A stretch of 64,000 nucleotides of DNA from Bog-473 sp963754445 (GTDB taxonomy: Bacteria > Actinomycetota > Acidimicrobiia > Acidimicrobiales > RAAP-2), in NCBI GenBank assembly GCA_963754445.1, contig CAVWFT010000002.1, positions 1,612,001-1,676,000 of the forward strand, read 5' to 3'. Positions 26,925-36,116 of the stretch are shown piece after piece (within the stretch, counting starts at the first letter, position 1; the number at the start of each line of letters is the position of its first letter). A program made the position numbers and the translations under genes. Under the pieces are notes generated by a model that was not told the DNA's origin, did not search any database, and saw nothing but the letters and a program-made list of their open reading frames with translations.

Positions 26925-28469
26925 TCAGACCCGCTCTTGTCGGGGCATGGACTGGTGGAGCGGCACGGGGTAGACCGGCATGTCCTGCTGGAGGTTGAGG
27001 ATCTCGAGTTCGGTGATGCCGCGGGCCAGCACGTTCGCCATCTGGTCGTCTGCGGTGCTGGGCAACGTCGGCACCGAGGTGTCCAGGTGGTTCGGGTGCA
27101 AGGTCGATGTCAGGTCACCTGCGGTCCGTCGGCGCCAGGCCGAGATGTTCGGGGCGCGGATTCCGAAGCGCTCCTCGAGGAAGCGCCCCTGCGAGGTGTG
27201 GTCGAACACGGCGGAGGCGACGTGGCCGCCCCGGCTGAACGGCGAGACCACCAGCATGGGGACCCGGAAGCTCATGCCGACCGGACCACGGATCCCGTGG
27301 GCGTCGGCGGGCAGGTGAGCCTGCGTCAGGTACTCGCCCGCCGTGCCGGCCGGCGGGGAGGGCGGTGCGACGTGATCGAAGAACCCGTCGTTCTCGTCGT
27401 ACATGTGGAAGAGCACGGTCTTGGACCACAACTCGGTGTTGGAGATCAAGGCTGACACCACCTGGCTCGTGAACCATTCGCCCAGTGCCGGCGGTGCGGA
27501 AGGATGCTCGTCGTAGCCCGGTGGCGGGATGATCCAGCTGACGGCAGGGAGCTGACCCGAGGCCAGGTCGGTCATGAAGTCGTCGGGGTACACCGACAAG
27601 AACGCCTTCTGGTACAGCGCGGAGCTCGGGTCCTTGTACTGCGCGAAGTACGGCAAGATCGCGTCGGAGGCCAGGCCGTGCTGCTCGAAGAACGGCGGCG
27701 CATAAATCACGCCCTTGGGGTTGTAGACCTTCCAGCTCACCCCGGCGTCCTCGAGCACCTCGGGGATGGTGTCCCAGAGCGCGCTGTAGATGACGTCTGG
27801 CGACGAGCTGGTCTCCACGACAGGACCCCCGGCGTGCCCCGACGGGTCGATCGTCCCCGAGAGCGCCATCAGCCGGTTGGGATGTGTCGGGCCGAGGACC
27901 GAGCAGTGGTAGTTGTCACAGATGGTGAACGCGTCCGCCAGTGCGTAGTAGAAGGGCAGGTCCTGGCGCTCGTAGTAGCCCATGGTGAGGACGCCGTGCT
28001 CGGGACCCTCGAACTCGGGCCTGACGTGGGTGCGCACGAAGGCGTCGTTGCTGCCGTTGCCACGACTCAGGTGTTCGCCGTGCCAGCTGTGGTCCAGATC
28101 CTTGGTGGTCTCGCCGATGACGAGGGACGAGTCGAGGTGGAACGGCAAGAGCGTGCGGTCGCGTCCACCCGGCCAGGCCTGGGCGAAGACGCCGAGGTTT
28201 CCCTTCGGGTGGTCGTCGAAGCCCCGGACACCCTTGTACGTGCCGTAGTAGTGGTCGAAGGAGCGGTTCTCCTGCATGAGGAAGACCACATGTTCGATCG
28301 CCCCGAGATCCGACCCCGCAGGCTTGGTCGAGGCGGCGGCCCGCGCGATGGCGGCCCCAGCCCGGGCAGTGTCTCCCCGCTGTGCTGCGGCCAGCACGGC
28401 CGCGCCGCCGGAGGCGAGCGCCGCCCCCAACAACGTGCGCCGGTCAAAGCGCGGTGCGCGGTCGGTCAT
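26925..28469 (-). CDS. plcC: Tat-exported phospholipase C/acid phosphatase (AcpA-like)
   Basis: 514-residue phosphoesterase of the alkaline-phosphatase superfamily. A twin-arginine signal (RRTLLGAALASGG) opens the protein, as in mycobacterial phospholipases C. The core signature is VVFLMQENRSFDHYYGT, with the nucleophile region and later metal ligands in NDGFFDHVAPP. It likely hydrolyses phosphatidylcholine or other phosphoesters outside the cell. Shorter C-terminus than non-haemolytic PLCs, which have about 700 residues, so an acid phosphatase is a close alternative. The symbol is indicative only. Confidence 0.82.
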   Translation of the reverse strand: MTDRAPRFDRRTLLGAALASGGAAVLAAAQRGDTARAGAAIARAAASTKPAGSDLGAIEHVVFLMQENRSFDHYYGTYKGVRGFDDHPKGNLGVFAQAWPGGRDRTLLPFHLDSSLVIGETTKDLDHSWHGEHLSRGNGSNDAFVRTHVRPEFEGPEHGVLTMGYYERQDLPFYYALADAFTICDNYHCSVLGPTHPNRLMALSGTIDPSGHAGGPVVETSSSPDVIYSALWDTIPEVLEDAGVSWKVYNPKGVIYAPPFFEQHGLASDAILPYFAQYKDPSSALYQKAFLSVYPDDFMTDLASGQLPAVSWIIPPPGYDEHPSAPPALGEWFTSQVVSALISNTELWSKTVLFHMYDENDGFFDHVAPPSPPAGTAGEYLTQAHLPADAHGIRGPVGMSFRVPMLVVSPFSRGGHVASAVFDHTSQGRFLEERFGIRAPNISAWRRRTAGDLTSTLHPNHLDTSVPTLPSTADDQMANVLARGITELEILNLQQDMPVYPVPLHQSMPRQERV

Positions 28470-28551
28470 GTCTTCGTCTCGGTCATGTTCCGGTCCCCCC
28501 GGTCGTCGATCGATTATGAAAGTACGTTGCCGATCCTGTGCCCCCGCCCGG

Positions 28552-29259
28552 TCACGGCACCGTCTCGATCAGGCTGGGGTCATTGTTGCGCACGTTGCCG
28601 ATGCGCGGACCGACGAGATGGTGCGTGATCGTCCCGCTCGGGAGCGGTTGGAGCAGCGCGCGCAACTCGTCGGTGTCCTCGTTGGCGGGATCGAGCCACA
28701 CGTCGAAGGTCGATGGGTCGAGGAGAACGGGCATCCGGTCGTGGATCCCCTCCATGTCCGGACCGGCGGTCGTCGTGATCACCGTGCAGCTGCGGATGAG
28801 TGGTGCGTCCTCGGGCAGGTTCTTGTCCCGCCAGCGCTCGGCCAGGCCGGCGAACGCCATGGGTGCGCCGTCGACCCGGGTGAAGAAGTGCGGCTGCTTG
28901 CCCCCGCTCTCGTTCCGGTGCCACTCGTAGAAACCGTCGGCGGGGACGATGATCCGCCGCTTCTCGAAGGCCTCGCGGAAGGAGGACCTGGTGAGCACGG
29001 TCTCGCTCCGGGCGTTGATGAGGCGGCTGGCTGACTTGGCGTCCTTGGACCACCAGGGGATGAGGCCCCAGCGAAACGTCATGAGTTGGCGTTGCGGCTC
29101 GCCCCCGCCCTGCTGGGGTCGATCCCGCACGCCGAGCACCTCGTCGGTGGGGGCAACGTTCCAGCTGGGGTGCTCGCCCTCGGCGCCCTCACCCAGCGCG
29201 GCCCCGAAGTAGCGGGCCAATCGTGCCGGTGGGGTGTAGAGAGCGAAGCGTCCGCACAT
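28552..29259 (-). CDS. yedK: SOS response-associated peptidase (YedK/HMCES)
   Basis: Covalently traps abasic sites in single-stranded DNA through its second residue, Cys2. From ATG 29259 the protein starts MCGRF, placing Cys2 correctly after Met removal. The conserved Asn is in LINARSET and the Glu-x-His motif in ADGFYEWHRNE; 235 aa is the normal length. It is divergent from imuA'-imuB-dnaE2, and the only LexA box in the gap lies 100 bases upstream, so both directions are probably SOS-induced. Confidence 0.92.
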   Translation of the reverse strand: MCGRFALYTPPARLARYFGAALGEGAEGEHPSWNVAPTDEVLGVRDRPQQGGGEPQRQLMTFRWGLIPWWSKDAKSASRLINARSETVLTRSSFREAFEKRRIIVPADGFYEWHRNESGGKQPHFFTRVDGAPMAFAGLAERWRDKNLPEDAPLIRSCTVITTTAGPDMEGIHDRMPVLLDPSTFDVWLDPANEDTDELRALLQPLPSGTITHHLVGPRIGNVRNNDPSLIETVP

Positions 29260-29359
29260 GTCGGCTGCATTGTGGCGTGTCGACCCCTTCTTCGCGCACC
29301 AGGCCTCTGGGCAGGGCCTTTGCGCCCCCGGGCAGGACGCGCACGGCATCAGTAAGGTA

Positions 29360-29373
29360 CGAACATATGTTCG
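29360..29373. promoter_or_regulatory. LexA (SOS) box
   Basis: Perfect palindrome CGAACATATGTTCG, matching the actinobacterial SOS box CGAAC-N4-GTTCG. It lies between the divergent yedK and imuA' genes and overlaps the ATG at 29367 that opens the imuA' frame. A repressor bound here would block both the start region and transcription toward imuA'. Confidence 0.9.
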
Positions 29374-30108
29374 CTTTCCAACCACGGGACCCGGCGTCCC
29401 CCCGTTCCCGTGTGCTGCCGGCCGGGCTGGCCGACCGGGTCAAGCCCGCCACACCGGTCGCCGGTCGTACCCTCCCGGTCCCGGTTCCCCTGGCTCCCCT
29501 CTTCCCCGACGGTTCCCTGCGCCGGGGAACGACGGTCACCGTGTCCGGACAATCGGGCCACGGCGCGACGACGTTGGCACTCTCCTTGCTCTCGGCCGCC
29601 TCGGTGGCCGGGAGCTGGTGCGCCGCCGTCGGCCTGCCCGATCCCGGGGTGGTCGCGGCGGCCGGGCTCGGGCTCGACCTGCGTCGGGTCGTCTTCGTGC
29701 CCCACCCCGGTGCCGGCTGGGCCGAAGCGGCCGGCGACCTCCTCTCGGGTGTCGACGCCGTGTTGGTGCGTCCGCCCGGGCGGGCCGGCCTGACCGCGGC
29801 GCCGCCATCTGACGGCTCGGGCCCGCGATCGCCAGGCCGCGCTGGTGGTGCTCCTCGAGGGGAACGCCGGCTGGCCCGTGGGTGGCGACCTGGCTCTCTC
29901 GGTGGGTGACGTCGAATGGGAAGGGGTGGGGCGCGGGCACGGGTATCTGCGCGGGCGGCGGGCCCGGGTGTGCGTCAGCGGGCGCCGGGCCGCCGGCCGG
30001 GCCGGCGAGTGCTCGCTCTGGCTCCCGGCCGACTCGGGTGCGGTGGCGCAGATGGAGGAGGGGCCGCCGGACGGGACCGGTCCCGAGAGTGGGCCGGAAG
30101 CGGCCTGA
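29367..30108 (+). CDS. imuA': ImuA' (RecA-like SOS mutagenesis accessory protein), frameshifted
   Basis: Accessory factor of the ImuA'-ImuB-DnaE2 mutasome. The N-terminal RecA-like part reads RGTTVTVSGQSGHGATTLALSL. One extra base near 29800-29805 (a C in GCGGCGCCGCC) breaks the frame after GRAGLTAA; without it the protein continues as RHLTARARDRQAALVVLLEG and ends at 30108. The ATG at 29367 sits inside the LexA box, so the GTG at 29412 may be the real start. The stop is 22 bases before imuB. Confidence 0.75.
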
Positions 30109-30130
30109 GCGACGTGGTGGTGGAGAAGGC

Positions 30131-31219
30131 GTGGAACGGTTGGTCGTCATCTGGTGTCCCAACCTCCTCGAGGAGGGGGAACGGGGCGAGGAGGCTCGGC
30201 GCTTTGCCGAGGTCGTCACCCGGGCGACCGAGCTGTGCCCCTGGGTGCATCCGGTCCGTCTCGGAGTGTGTGCGTTGCCGGCCCGCGGCCCGGCCCGCTT
30301 CTTCGGCGGCGAAGAGGCGGTGCTGGTGCAACTGGCCACCGGCGTGGGGGAGGAGGTCGCGGTGGGCGTGGCCGACGGGCTCTTCGCGGCGACGCTCGCC
30401 GCTCGCTCCGGGCTGATCGTTCCGCCCGGGGGAACGACTGACTTCCTCGCCCCCTGGTCGGTGGCCACCCTGGCCCGTCCCGAGCTCGCGGTGACCTTGC
30501 AGCGTCTCGGGATCACCACGTTGGGCCAGTTCGCCGCGCTCCCGGCGGCCAGCGTCTCGGATCGTTTCGGCCCGGACAGCGCGGCCTGTCATGCCGTGGC
30601 CCGGGGAGAAAGTGGTGAGCTGGCCGGCCTGCGCGACCGGGGCATCGAGCGCCGGCTGCGCGTGGTCCGGGGGGAGGACCCCGACCGTGGGGACGCGCCG
30701 CCACCGCCGTCACAGCCCGGTTTCTTCGGCGGTGCCTCCGAGGCGGACCGGCGCGCCGCCCGCTCTTTCGTCAAGGTGCAGGAGCGCCTGGGCATCGAGG
30801 CGGTGTTGATCGGTCGGGTGCAGGGCGGGCGCGACCCGGCCGGTCGCTCGCTGCTGGTGCCGTGGGGCAGCCCGGAATCGGATCCCGGCCCGGCGGCGGC
30901 CCCGTGGCCGGGACAACTCCCACCGCCGGCGCCGACCGACGTCCTGCGGGCCCCGCCCCGAGCCGAGCTGATCGACGCCGAAGGCAACGCCATGGTGGTG
31001 AGCGGCCGCGGGCTGCTCGCCTCGCCCATCGACCGGTTGTCGGTCGCCGGGGGTCCCTGGCAGGGCGTGGCCGGATGGGCGGGGCCCTGGCCGGTGACCG
31101 AGCGCTGGTGGTCGGTGCGTCGGCGTCGGGCCCGGCTCCAGGTCGTCACCGAAGACGGGGTGGCCCGGCTGCTCTGCACCGAGCGCGGGGAATGGTGGGT
31201 GGAAGCGCTCTATGACTGA
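30131..31219 (+). CDS. imuB: ImuB, shortened Y-family polymerase-like protein
   Basis: Catalytically dead Y-family homologue that bridges DnaE2 and the beta clamp. 362 aa from GTG 30131 (GGAGAAGG upstream), against about 500 or more in mycobacteria. The start ERLVVIWCPN jumps directly to EEARRFAEVVTRA, omitting about 45-50 residues of the palm, and the little-finger domain between VARGESGELAG and QPGFFGGAS is almost absent. The clamp-binding region reads QPGFFGG where others have QLxLWGG. The C-terminal domain (RWWSVRRRRARLQVVTEDG, WWVEALYD) is intact. Overlaps dnaE2 by eight bases. Confidence 0.82.
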   Translation: MERLVVIWCPNLLEEGERGEEARRFAEVVTRATELCPWVHPVRLGVCALPARGPARFFGGEEAVLVQLATGVGEEVAVGVADGLFAATLAARSGLIVPPGGTTDFLAPWSVATLARPELAVTLQRLGITTLGQFAALPAASVSDRFGPDSAACHAVARGESGELAGLRDRGIERRLRVVRGEDPDRGDAPPPPSQPGFFGGASEADRRAARSFVKVQERLGIEAVLIGRVQGGRDPAGRSLLVPWGSPESDPGPAAAPWPGQLPPPAPTDVLRAPPRAELIDAEGNAMVVSGRGLLASPIDRLSVAGGPWQGVAGWAGPWPVTERWWSVRRRRARLQVVTEDGVARLLCTERGEWWVEALYD

Positions 31220-34200
31220 GCGCTACGCCGAGCTGCACACGCACTCGGGATTCAGCTTCCTCGACGGGGCCAGCGACCCCGAGGAGCTCGTGGCCGAAGC
31301 CAGTCGGCTCGGACTCGAGGCGTTGGCCCTGACCGACCACCACGGGTTCTACGGGGTGGTGCGCTTCGCCGAGGCCGCCCGGGCCTGCGGTCTGCCGACG
31401 GTGTTCGGTACCGAGGTCACCCTGTCCCCGGCCGGCTCGCGCACGGGTGAGGCCGACCCCACCGGCACCCACCTGCTGGTGTTGGCCCGCGACCCCGATG
31501 GCTACGCCCGCCTCTCCACCGTGTTGGCCGACGCCCATCTCGAAGGCGGGGAGAAGGGGAAGCCGGTCTTCACCCTCGAGGCACTGGCCCGCGCCGCAGG
31601 CGGCCACTGGCTGGTGCTGAGTGGATGCCGGAAAGGGGCGGTCCCCGCCGCGTTGATGGAGGCCGGGCCCAGCGCGGCCTCCCGGGAGGTGGGGCGACTC
31701 GTCGACGCCTTCGGCCGGGCCAACGTGGTGCTCGAGCTGTGGGACCACGGGGATCCGATCGACACGGCCCGCAACGACGCGCTGGCCCGCCTGGCGGTGG
31801 AGTGGGGCCTGGACGCCGTGGCCACGAACAACGTGCACTACGCCACGCCGGCCGGGTTCCGCCTGGCCACCACGCTCTCGGCCGTGCGGGCCCGGCGCCC
31901 CCTGGCCGAGCTCGAGGGCTGGCTCCCGTCGGCTCCGGCCGCCTGCCTGCGCTCCGCCGCCGAGCAATCCCGGCGCTTCGCCCGCTGGCCCGGGGTGGTG
32001 GAGCGGGCAGCCGAGCTCGGGCGGTCCTGTGCCTTCGATCTTCGCCTGGTGGCGCCGCGGCTCCCCGACTTCCCGACTCCCCCCGGAATGGACGAACAGG
32101 GCTACCTGCGCCAGCTGGTCGACGAGGGCGCGCTGGCCCGGTACGGGCCGCCCGAGGACGAGCGGGTACCGGGAGCCTGGAAGCAGCTGGCGCACGAGCT
32201 CGAGGTGATCGGCCAGCTCGGCTTCGCCGGCTACTTCCTCGTCGTGTGGGACATCGCCCAGGTGTGCAAGCGATTGAACATCTATTGCCAGGGCCGCGGC
32301 TCGGCCGCCAACTCCGCCGTCTGCTACGCGCTCGGCGTCACCAACGTCGACGCGGTCGACCTCGGGCTGCTCTTCGAGCGCTTTCTCTCCCCGGCGCGTG
32401 ACGGGCCGCCCGACATCGACGTGGACATCGAGTCGGGGCGCCGCGAAGAGGTGATCCAGTACGTGTACGAGCGCTACGGCCGCCGCCACGCGGCACAGGT
32501 GGCCAACGTCATCACCTACCGGCCGCGCTCGGCCGTGCGCGACGTGGGCAAGGCCTTCGGGTTCACCCAGGAGGAAGTGGACGGCTGGTCGGCCGGTATC
32601 GACGCCGGGCACGGCCGGGGCCCGTCGTCGGCTTCGGCCGTGCACGAGGCGGTGGCGGCGCGCGCCGAGGTGCCGACCCTGGTGGCCGAGCTGGCGGCCG
32701 AGGTCTTGGACCGACCGCGCCATCTCGGCATCCACTCGGCCGGCATGGTGCTGTGCGACCGGCCCGTGGTCGAGGTGTGCCCGGTGGAGTGGGGACGCAT
32801 GCCGGGCCGCTCGGTGCTCCAGTGGGACAAGGACGACTGCGCAGCCATCGGGCTGGTGAAATTCGACCTGTTGGGCCTGGGCATGCTCGAGGCGCTGCAC
32901 CGCATGGTCGATCTGGTGCGCGATTTCTTCGGGGTGGAGGTCGACCTCGGGCAGCTGCCCCAAGAGGACGCGGTCTATGACCTCTTGTGCGCAGCCGACA
33001 CGGTGGGGGTGTTCCAGGTGGAGAGCCGGGCCCAGATGGGGACGCTGCCCCGGGTACGACCGCGCACCTTCTACGACATCGCCATCGAGGTGGCGCTCAT
33101 CCGGCCCGGACCGATCCAGGGACACGCGGTCAACCCCTACATCCGGCGTCGCCGGGGTGAGGAGGAGGTGACCTACCTGCATCCCCTGCTCGAGCCGATC
33201 CTGGAGCGGACGTTGGGCGTGCCGCTGTTCCAAGAGCAGTTGATGGAGATGGCGGTTGCCATCGCGGGGTTCAGCGCGGCCGATGCCGACGAACTGCGCC
33301 AGGCCATGGCGGCCAAGCGTTCGGCGGCGCGCATGGAGAAGATGCGGGTACGCCTCTACGAGGGGATGGCGGCCCGTGGGGTCACGGGCCCGGTGGCCGA
33401 CCAGGTCTTCGACGCGCTGGCCGCGTTCGCCAACTTCGGGTTCCCCGAGTCGCACTCGGTGTCGTTCGCGCATCTCGTCTACTCGTCGGCCTGGTTGAAG
33501 CTGCACTACCCGGCGGCGTTCACCGCCGGGCTCCTCAACTCCCAACCCATGGGGTTCTGGTCGCCCCAGTCGTTGGTGGCCGACGCCCAACGTCACGGGG
33601 TGACGGTGCGCCGCCCCCATGTGAACCGCTCGGCGGTGGGGGCGTCACTCGAGGGATCGATGTGCGACCCGGTGCTCCGTCTGGGTCTGACCTCCGTGCG
33701 GGGCATGGGGGAGGCGACGGCGGAACGGGTCGTGACCGGACGGCCCTGGTCGGGTGGGGAGGACCTGGTGCGGCGGGCCGGGGTGACCCAGGCCCAGCTC
33801 GAGACGCTCGCTGCGGCGGGCGGCTTGGATCCCGAGGGGCCCGAGGCCGATGCGGTGGGCTCGATCACCGCGGTGCGCCGCCGCCTGCTGTGGGCGGCGG
33901 GGGCGGCGGCGCAGGGCACACCGGATCGCCTGCCCGGGGTGGTGGTGGGGACGGAGGCGCCGGCGCTGCCCGAACCGAGCCTCTACGACTCGGTCGGCGA
34001 CGATCTGTGGGCGCTCGGTCTGGCCCCGGAGCGCACGGCCATGCATCTGGCCCGGGAGCGGCTCGAGGCCCTGGGTGTGCGCACGGCGTCGGAGCTCGAC
34101 TGGTGTGCGGACGGTGATCGCGAGACGGTGGCCGGCGTGGTCACCCATCGCCAACACCCCGAGACGGCGAGAGGTGCTGTGTTCGTGAATCTCGAGGACG

Positions 34201-34391
34201 AGACGGGGCACGTGAACGTGGTCTTCTCGCGCGGGGCCTGGGCCCGCTGGAAGCACGTGGCTCGCCACAGCCCGGTCCTGTTGATCCGGGGCCGGGTGCG
34301 CAAGGGCCAGGGCGCGGTGAGCTTCGACGCCGAGCGGGTGGAGTCACTCGCCGCCGGCACCGCGGTTCCGGCCAGCCGGGATTTCCGCTAG
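31212..34391 (+). CDS. dnaE2: Error-prone DNA polymerase III alpha subunit DnaE2
   Basis: Translesion polymerase of the SOS cassette, 1059 aa, normal length. Starts with the PHP domain (YAELHTHSGFSFLDG), has the catalytic aspartates in PPDIDVDIES (about 403-410) plus the palm motif GRGSAANSAVCYALG, and the helix-hairpin-helix region near ELRQAMAAKRS. The C-terminal OB fold (GVVTHRQHPETARGAVFVNLED) is present. Reading frame intact. Its TAG stop shares a CTAG tetramer with the stop of the convergent sigma-factor gene. Confidence 0.95.
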   Translation: MTERYAELHTHSGFSFLDGASDPEELVAEASRLGLEALALTDHHGFYGVVRFAEAARACGLPTVFGTEVTLSPAGSRTGEADPTGTHLLVLARDPDGYARLSTVLADAHLEGGEKGKPVFTLEALARAAGGHWLVLSGCRKGAVPAALMEAGPSAASREVGRLVDAFGRANVVLELWDHGDPIDTARNDALARLAVEWGLDAVATNNVHYATPAGFRLATTLSAVRARRPLAELEGWLPSAPAACLRSAAEQSRRFARWPGVVERAAELGRSCAFDLRLVAPRLPDFPTPPGMDEQGYLRQLVDEGALARYGPPEDERVPGAWKQLAHELEVIGQLGFAGYFLVVWDIAQVCKRLNIYCQGRGSAANSAVCYALGVTNVDAVDLGLLFERFLSPARDGPPDIDVDIESGRREEVIQYVYERYGRRHAAQVANVITYRPRSAVRDVGKAFGFTQEEVDGWSAGIDAGHGRGPSSASAVHEAVAARAEVPTLVAELAAEVLDRPRHLGIHSAGMVLCDRPVVEVCPVEWGRMPGRSVLQWDKDDCAAIGLVKFDLLGLGMLEALHRMVDLVRDFFGVEVDLGQLPQEDAVYDLLCAADTVGVFQVESRAQMGTLPRVRPRTFYDIAIEVALIRPGPIQGHAVNPYIRRRRGEEEVTYLHPLLEPILERTLGVPLFQEQLMEMAVAIAGFSAADADELRQAMAAKRSAARMEKMRVRLYEGMAARGVTGPVADQVFDALAAFANFGFPESHSVSFAHLVYSSAWLKLHYPAAFTAGLLNSQPMGFWSPQSLVADAQRHGVTVRRPHVNRSAVGASLEGSMCDPVLRLGLTSVRGMGEATAERVVTGRPWSGGEDLVRRAGVTQAQLETLAAAGGLDPEGPEADAVGSITAVRRRLLWAAGAAAQGTPDRLPGVVVGTEAPALPEPSLYDSVGDDLWALGLAPERTAMHLARERLEALGVRTASELDWCADGDRETVAGVVTHRQHPETARGAVFVNLEDETGHVNVVFSRGAWARWKHVARHSPVLLIRGRVRKGQGAVSFDAERVESLAAGTAVPASRDFR

Positions 34392-35612
34392 GGCGTGGGT
34401 CCGAGGCCGGCCGCCTTGATCACGAGGTAGTCGCGCTCGCGCTGGTTGGCCGTCCGTCCGGCCGCCTCCCGATACTCGGCCCGGGCTCCCGTCGTGTCCC
34501 CGCGCCGTTCGAGCAGATGGCCCCGCACGGCATGCCAACGGTGCGAAGGAGCGGGCGACCGGGTCGCCAGATCGTCGAGGACGGCCAGCCCGGCGTCGGG
34601 TCCCTCGACCATGGCGAGGGCCACGGCTCGGTTGAGGGAGACGACGGGGCTCGGCGCCACCTGCTCGAGGCGGTCGTAGAGGACGAGGATCCTGTCCCAG
34701 TCCGTCTCCTCGTGGCGCGGCGCCTCGGCGTGCAGGGCGGCAATCGACGCCTGGAGCGCGTACGGGCCCGCGGGGCCCACGCGCAGCGCAGCCGTGGCCA
34801 ACCGGGTGCCCTTGAGGACGAGGTCCCGGTCCCAGCGGGTGCGATCCTGCTCGGACAGGGGAACGAGCGCGCCAGAGGTGTCGACGCGAGCCGGCCGTCG
34901 GGCGTCGGTGAGCAGCATGAGCGCGAGCAGGGCGGTCACCTCGGCGTCGTCGGGCGCCACGCACGTGCAGGAGCCCGGCCAGACGGATGCCTTCGCCGGC
35001 CAGGTCGACCCGTTGGAGCTCGGGCCCGTCGCTCGCGGCATAGCCCTCGTTGAAGACGAGGTAGGCCACGCGCAGCACCTGGGCCATCCGGATCCCGTAG
35101 GTGTCGGGTCCGGGCACGGCGAAGCGCTCGCCCGAATCGGTCACGCTGCGCTTGGCCCGGCTGATGCGCTGGGCCATCGTGGCCTCGGGCACGAGAAAGG
35201 CGGCGGCAATCTGCCGGGTGCTCAGGCCGCCCAGGGCGCGCAGCGTCAGCGCCACGGCCGAGGGCGGTGAGAGCGACGGGTGGCAGCACATGAAGAAGAG
35301 GACGAGGGTGTCGTCGCGTTCCGAGACCGGTTCGTGGGGCAGGCGGGACCACGAGGCGGCGAGATCCTCACGCCGGCGCCGGGCCTCGTCGCTCCGGTAG
35401 AGATCGGTCATGCGTCGCCCGGCCACCCGGACGACCCAGGCGAGCGGGTCGTCGGGCCGGCCGTCCTCGGGCCAGGTGGTGGCGGCGGCGACCAAGGCCT
35501 CCTGCACGGCGTCCTCGGCGTCGGCGAAATGGCCGAAGCGCCGGACGACGGCGGCCAGCGCCCGGGGGGCCAGGTGGCGCAGCAGCTCGTCGAGCGGCCC
35601 GGGTGGGTTCAA
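34388..35612 (-). CDS. ECF42-type RNA polymerase sigma factor with C-terminal extension, frameshifted
   Basis: Sigma factor of about 407 aa: region 2 (FADAEDAVQEALVAA), region 4 helix-turn-helix (LSTRQIAAAFLVPEATMAQRISRAKRS), then the roughly 200-residue TPR-like extension typical of ECF42 (RVAYLVFNEGY, VSLNRAVALAMV, RGHLLERRGDTTGARAEY). An extra G near 34966 shifts the frame after LAGLLHVR; the protein resumes as APDDAEVTALLALML. The TTG start overlaps the stop of the DGPF gene (ATTGA), so the pair is translationally coupled. ECF42 factors lack a classical anti-sigma factor; the extension is thought to control activity. Confidence 0.85.
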
Positions 35613-36010
35613 TCGCCGACGTCGGGCGCCGCCATGATCTGGCGCACCTCGATGGGCTGGCGGATGGGCGCGCCGCCATGGCCGGGTGCGGCCGAGACGA
35701 GGGCGGCGATGGCGAGGGCGCGCTCGGGTGTGTCCACGTCGACGACCCGATAGCCCGCCAGCAATTCCTTGGACTCGGGAAAGGGACCATCGGTCACCAG
35801 CGGGGCGGACACGCCGTCGGAGACCACGAAGCGGGCCTCAGCCGGGCCGGCCAGGCCCTGGGCGTCGACCAGCTCGCCCAGCGTCTCGAGCTCCCGGTTG
35901 AGCTCCTGTTGGAACTCGATGTGGGCCCGGATCTCCGCCGGAGTCCACTGGTCCATCGGGACGCTGTCCTGACCGAGGGCCCCGTAGTGCTGCATGAGCA
36001 TGAATTGCAT
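35609..36010 (-). CDS. DGPF/YCII-domain protein, ECF42 partner
   Basis: 133-residue protein with the YCII fold: N-terminal QFMLMQHYG and the diagnostic VTDGPFPESKELLAGYRVVDV motif that names the DGPF family. DGPF genes are the conserved neighbours and targets of ECF42 sigma factors; their biochemical role is unknown. ATG 36010 has AGGAGAAAGG upstream. A promoter matching the ECF42 consensus lies about 50 bases before the start, so the operon is likely autoregulated. Confidence 0.88.
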   Translation of the reverse strand: MQFMLMQHYGALGQDSVPMDQWTPAEIRAHIEFQQELNRELETLGELVDAQGLAGPAEARFVVSDGVSAPLVTDGPFPESKELLAGYRVVDVDTPERALAIAALVSAAPGHGGAPIRQPIEVRQIMAAPDVGD

Positions 36011-36060
36011 GGCTCCATCCTTTCTCCTGACGCCACCCCGACGGTGACGCCCACCCCGAG

Positions 36061-36087
36061 GACGGAACCGGGAGGGGATTCTCGACA
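36061..36087 (-). promoter_or_regulatory. Candidate ECF42-dependent promoter
   Basis: On the minus strand TGTCGA (36087-36082) is followed after 17 bases by CGTC (36064-36061). This equals the ECF42 promoter motif known to me from Streptomyces work (-35 TGTCGA, -10 CGA/TC). It lies 51 bases upstream of the DGPF gene, the expected autoregulated target. Confidence 0.65.
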
Positions 36088-36116
36088 TCGCAGGGCGGTC
36101 CATCTCTCGAGGCGGT

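Noticed and set aside
31146..33620. Open frame of over 800 codons on the minus strand opposite dnaE2
   Set aside because: It lies antisense to a clearly conserved polymerase; its His/Arg/Pro-rich translation has no motif and is typical of shadow frames in GC-rich DNA.
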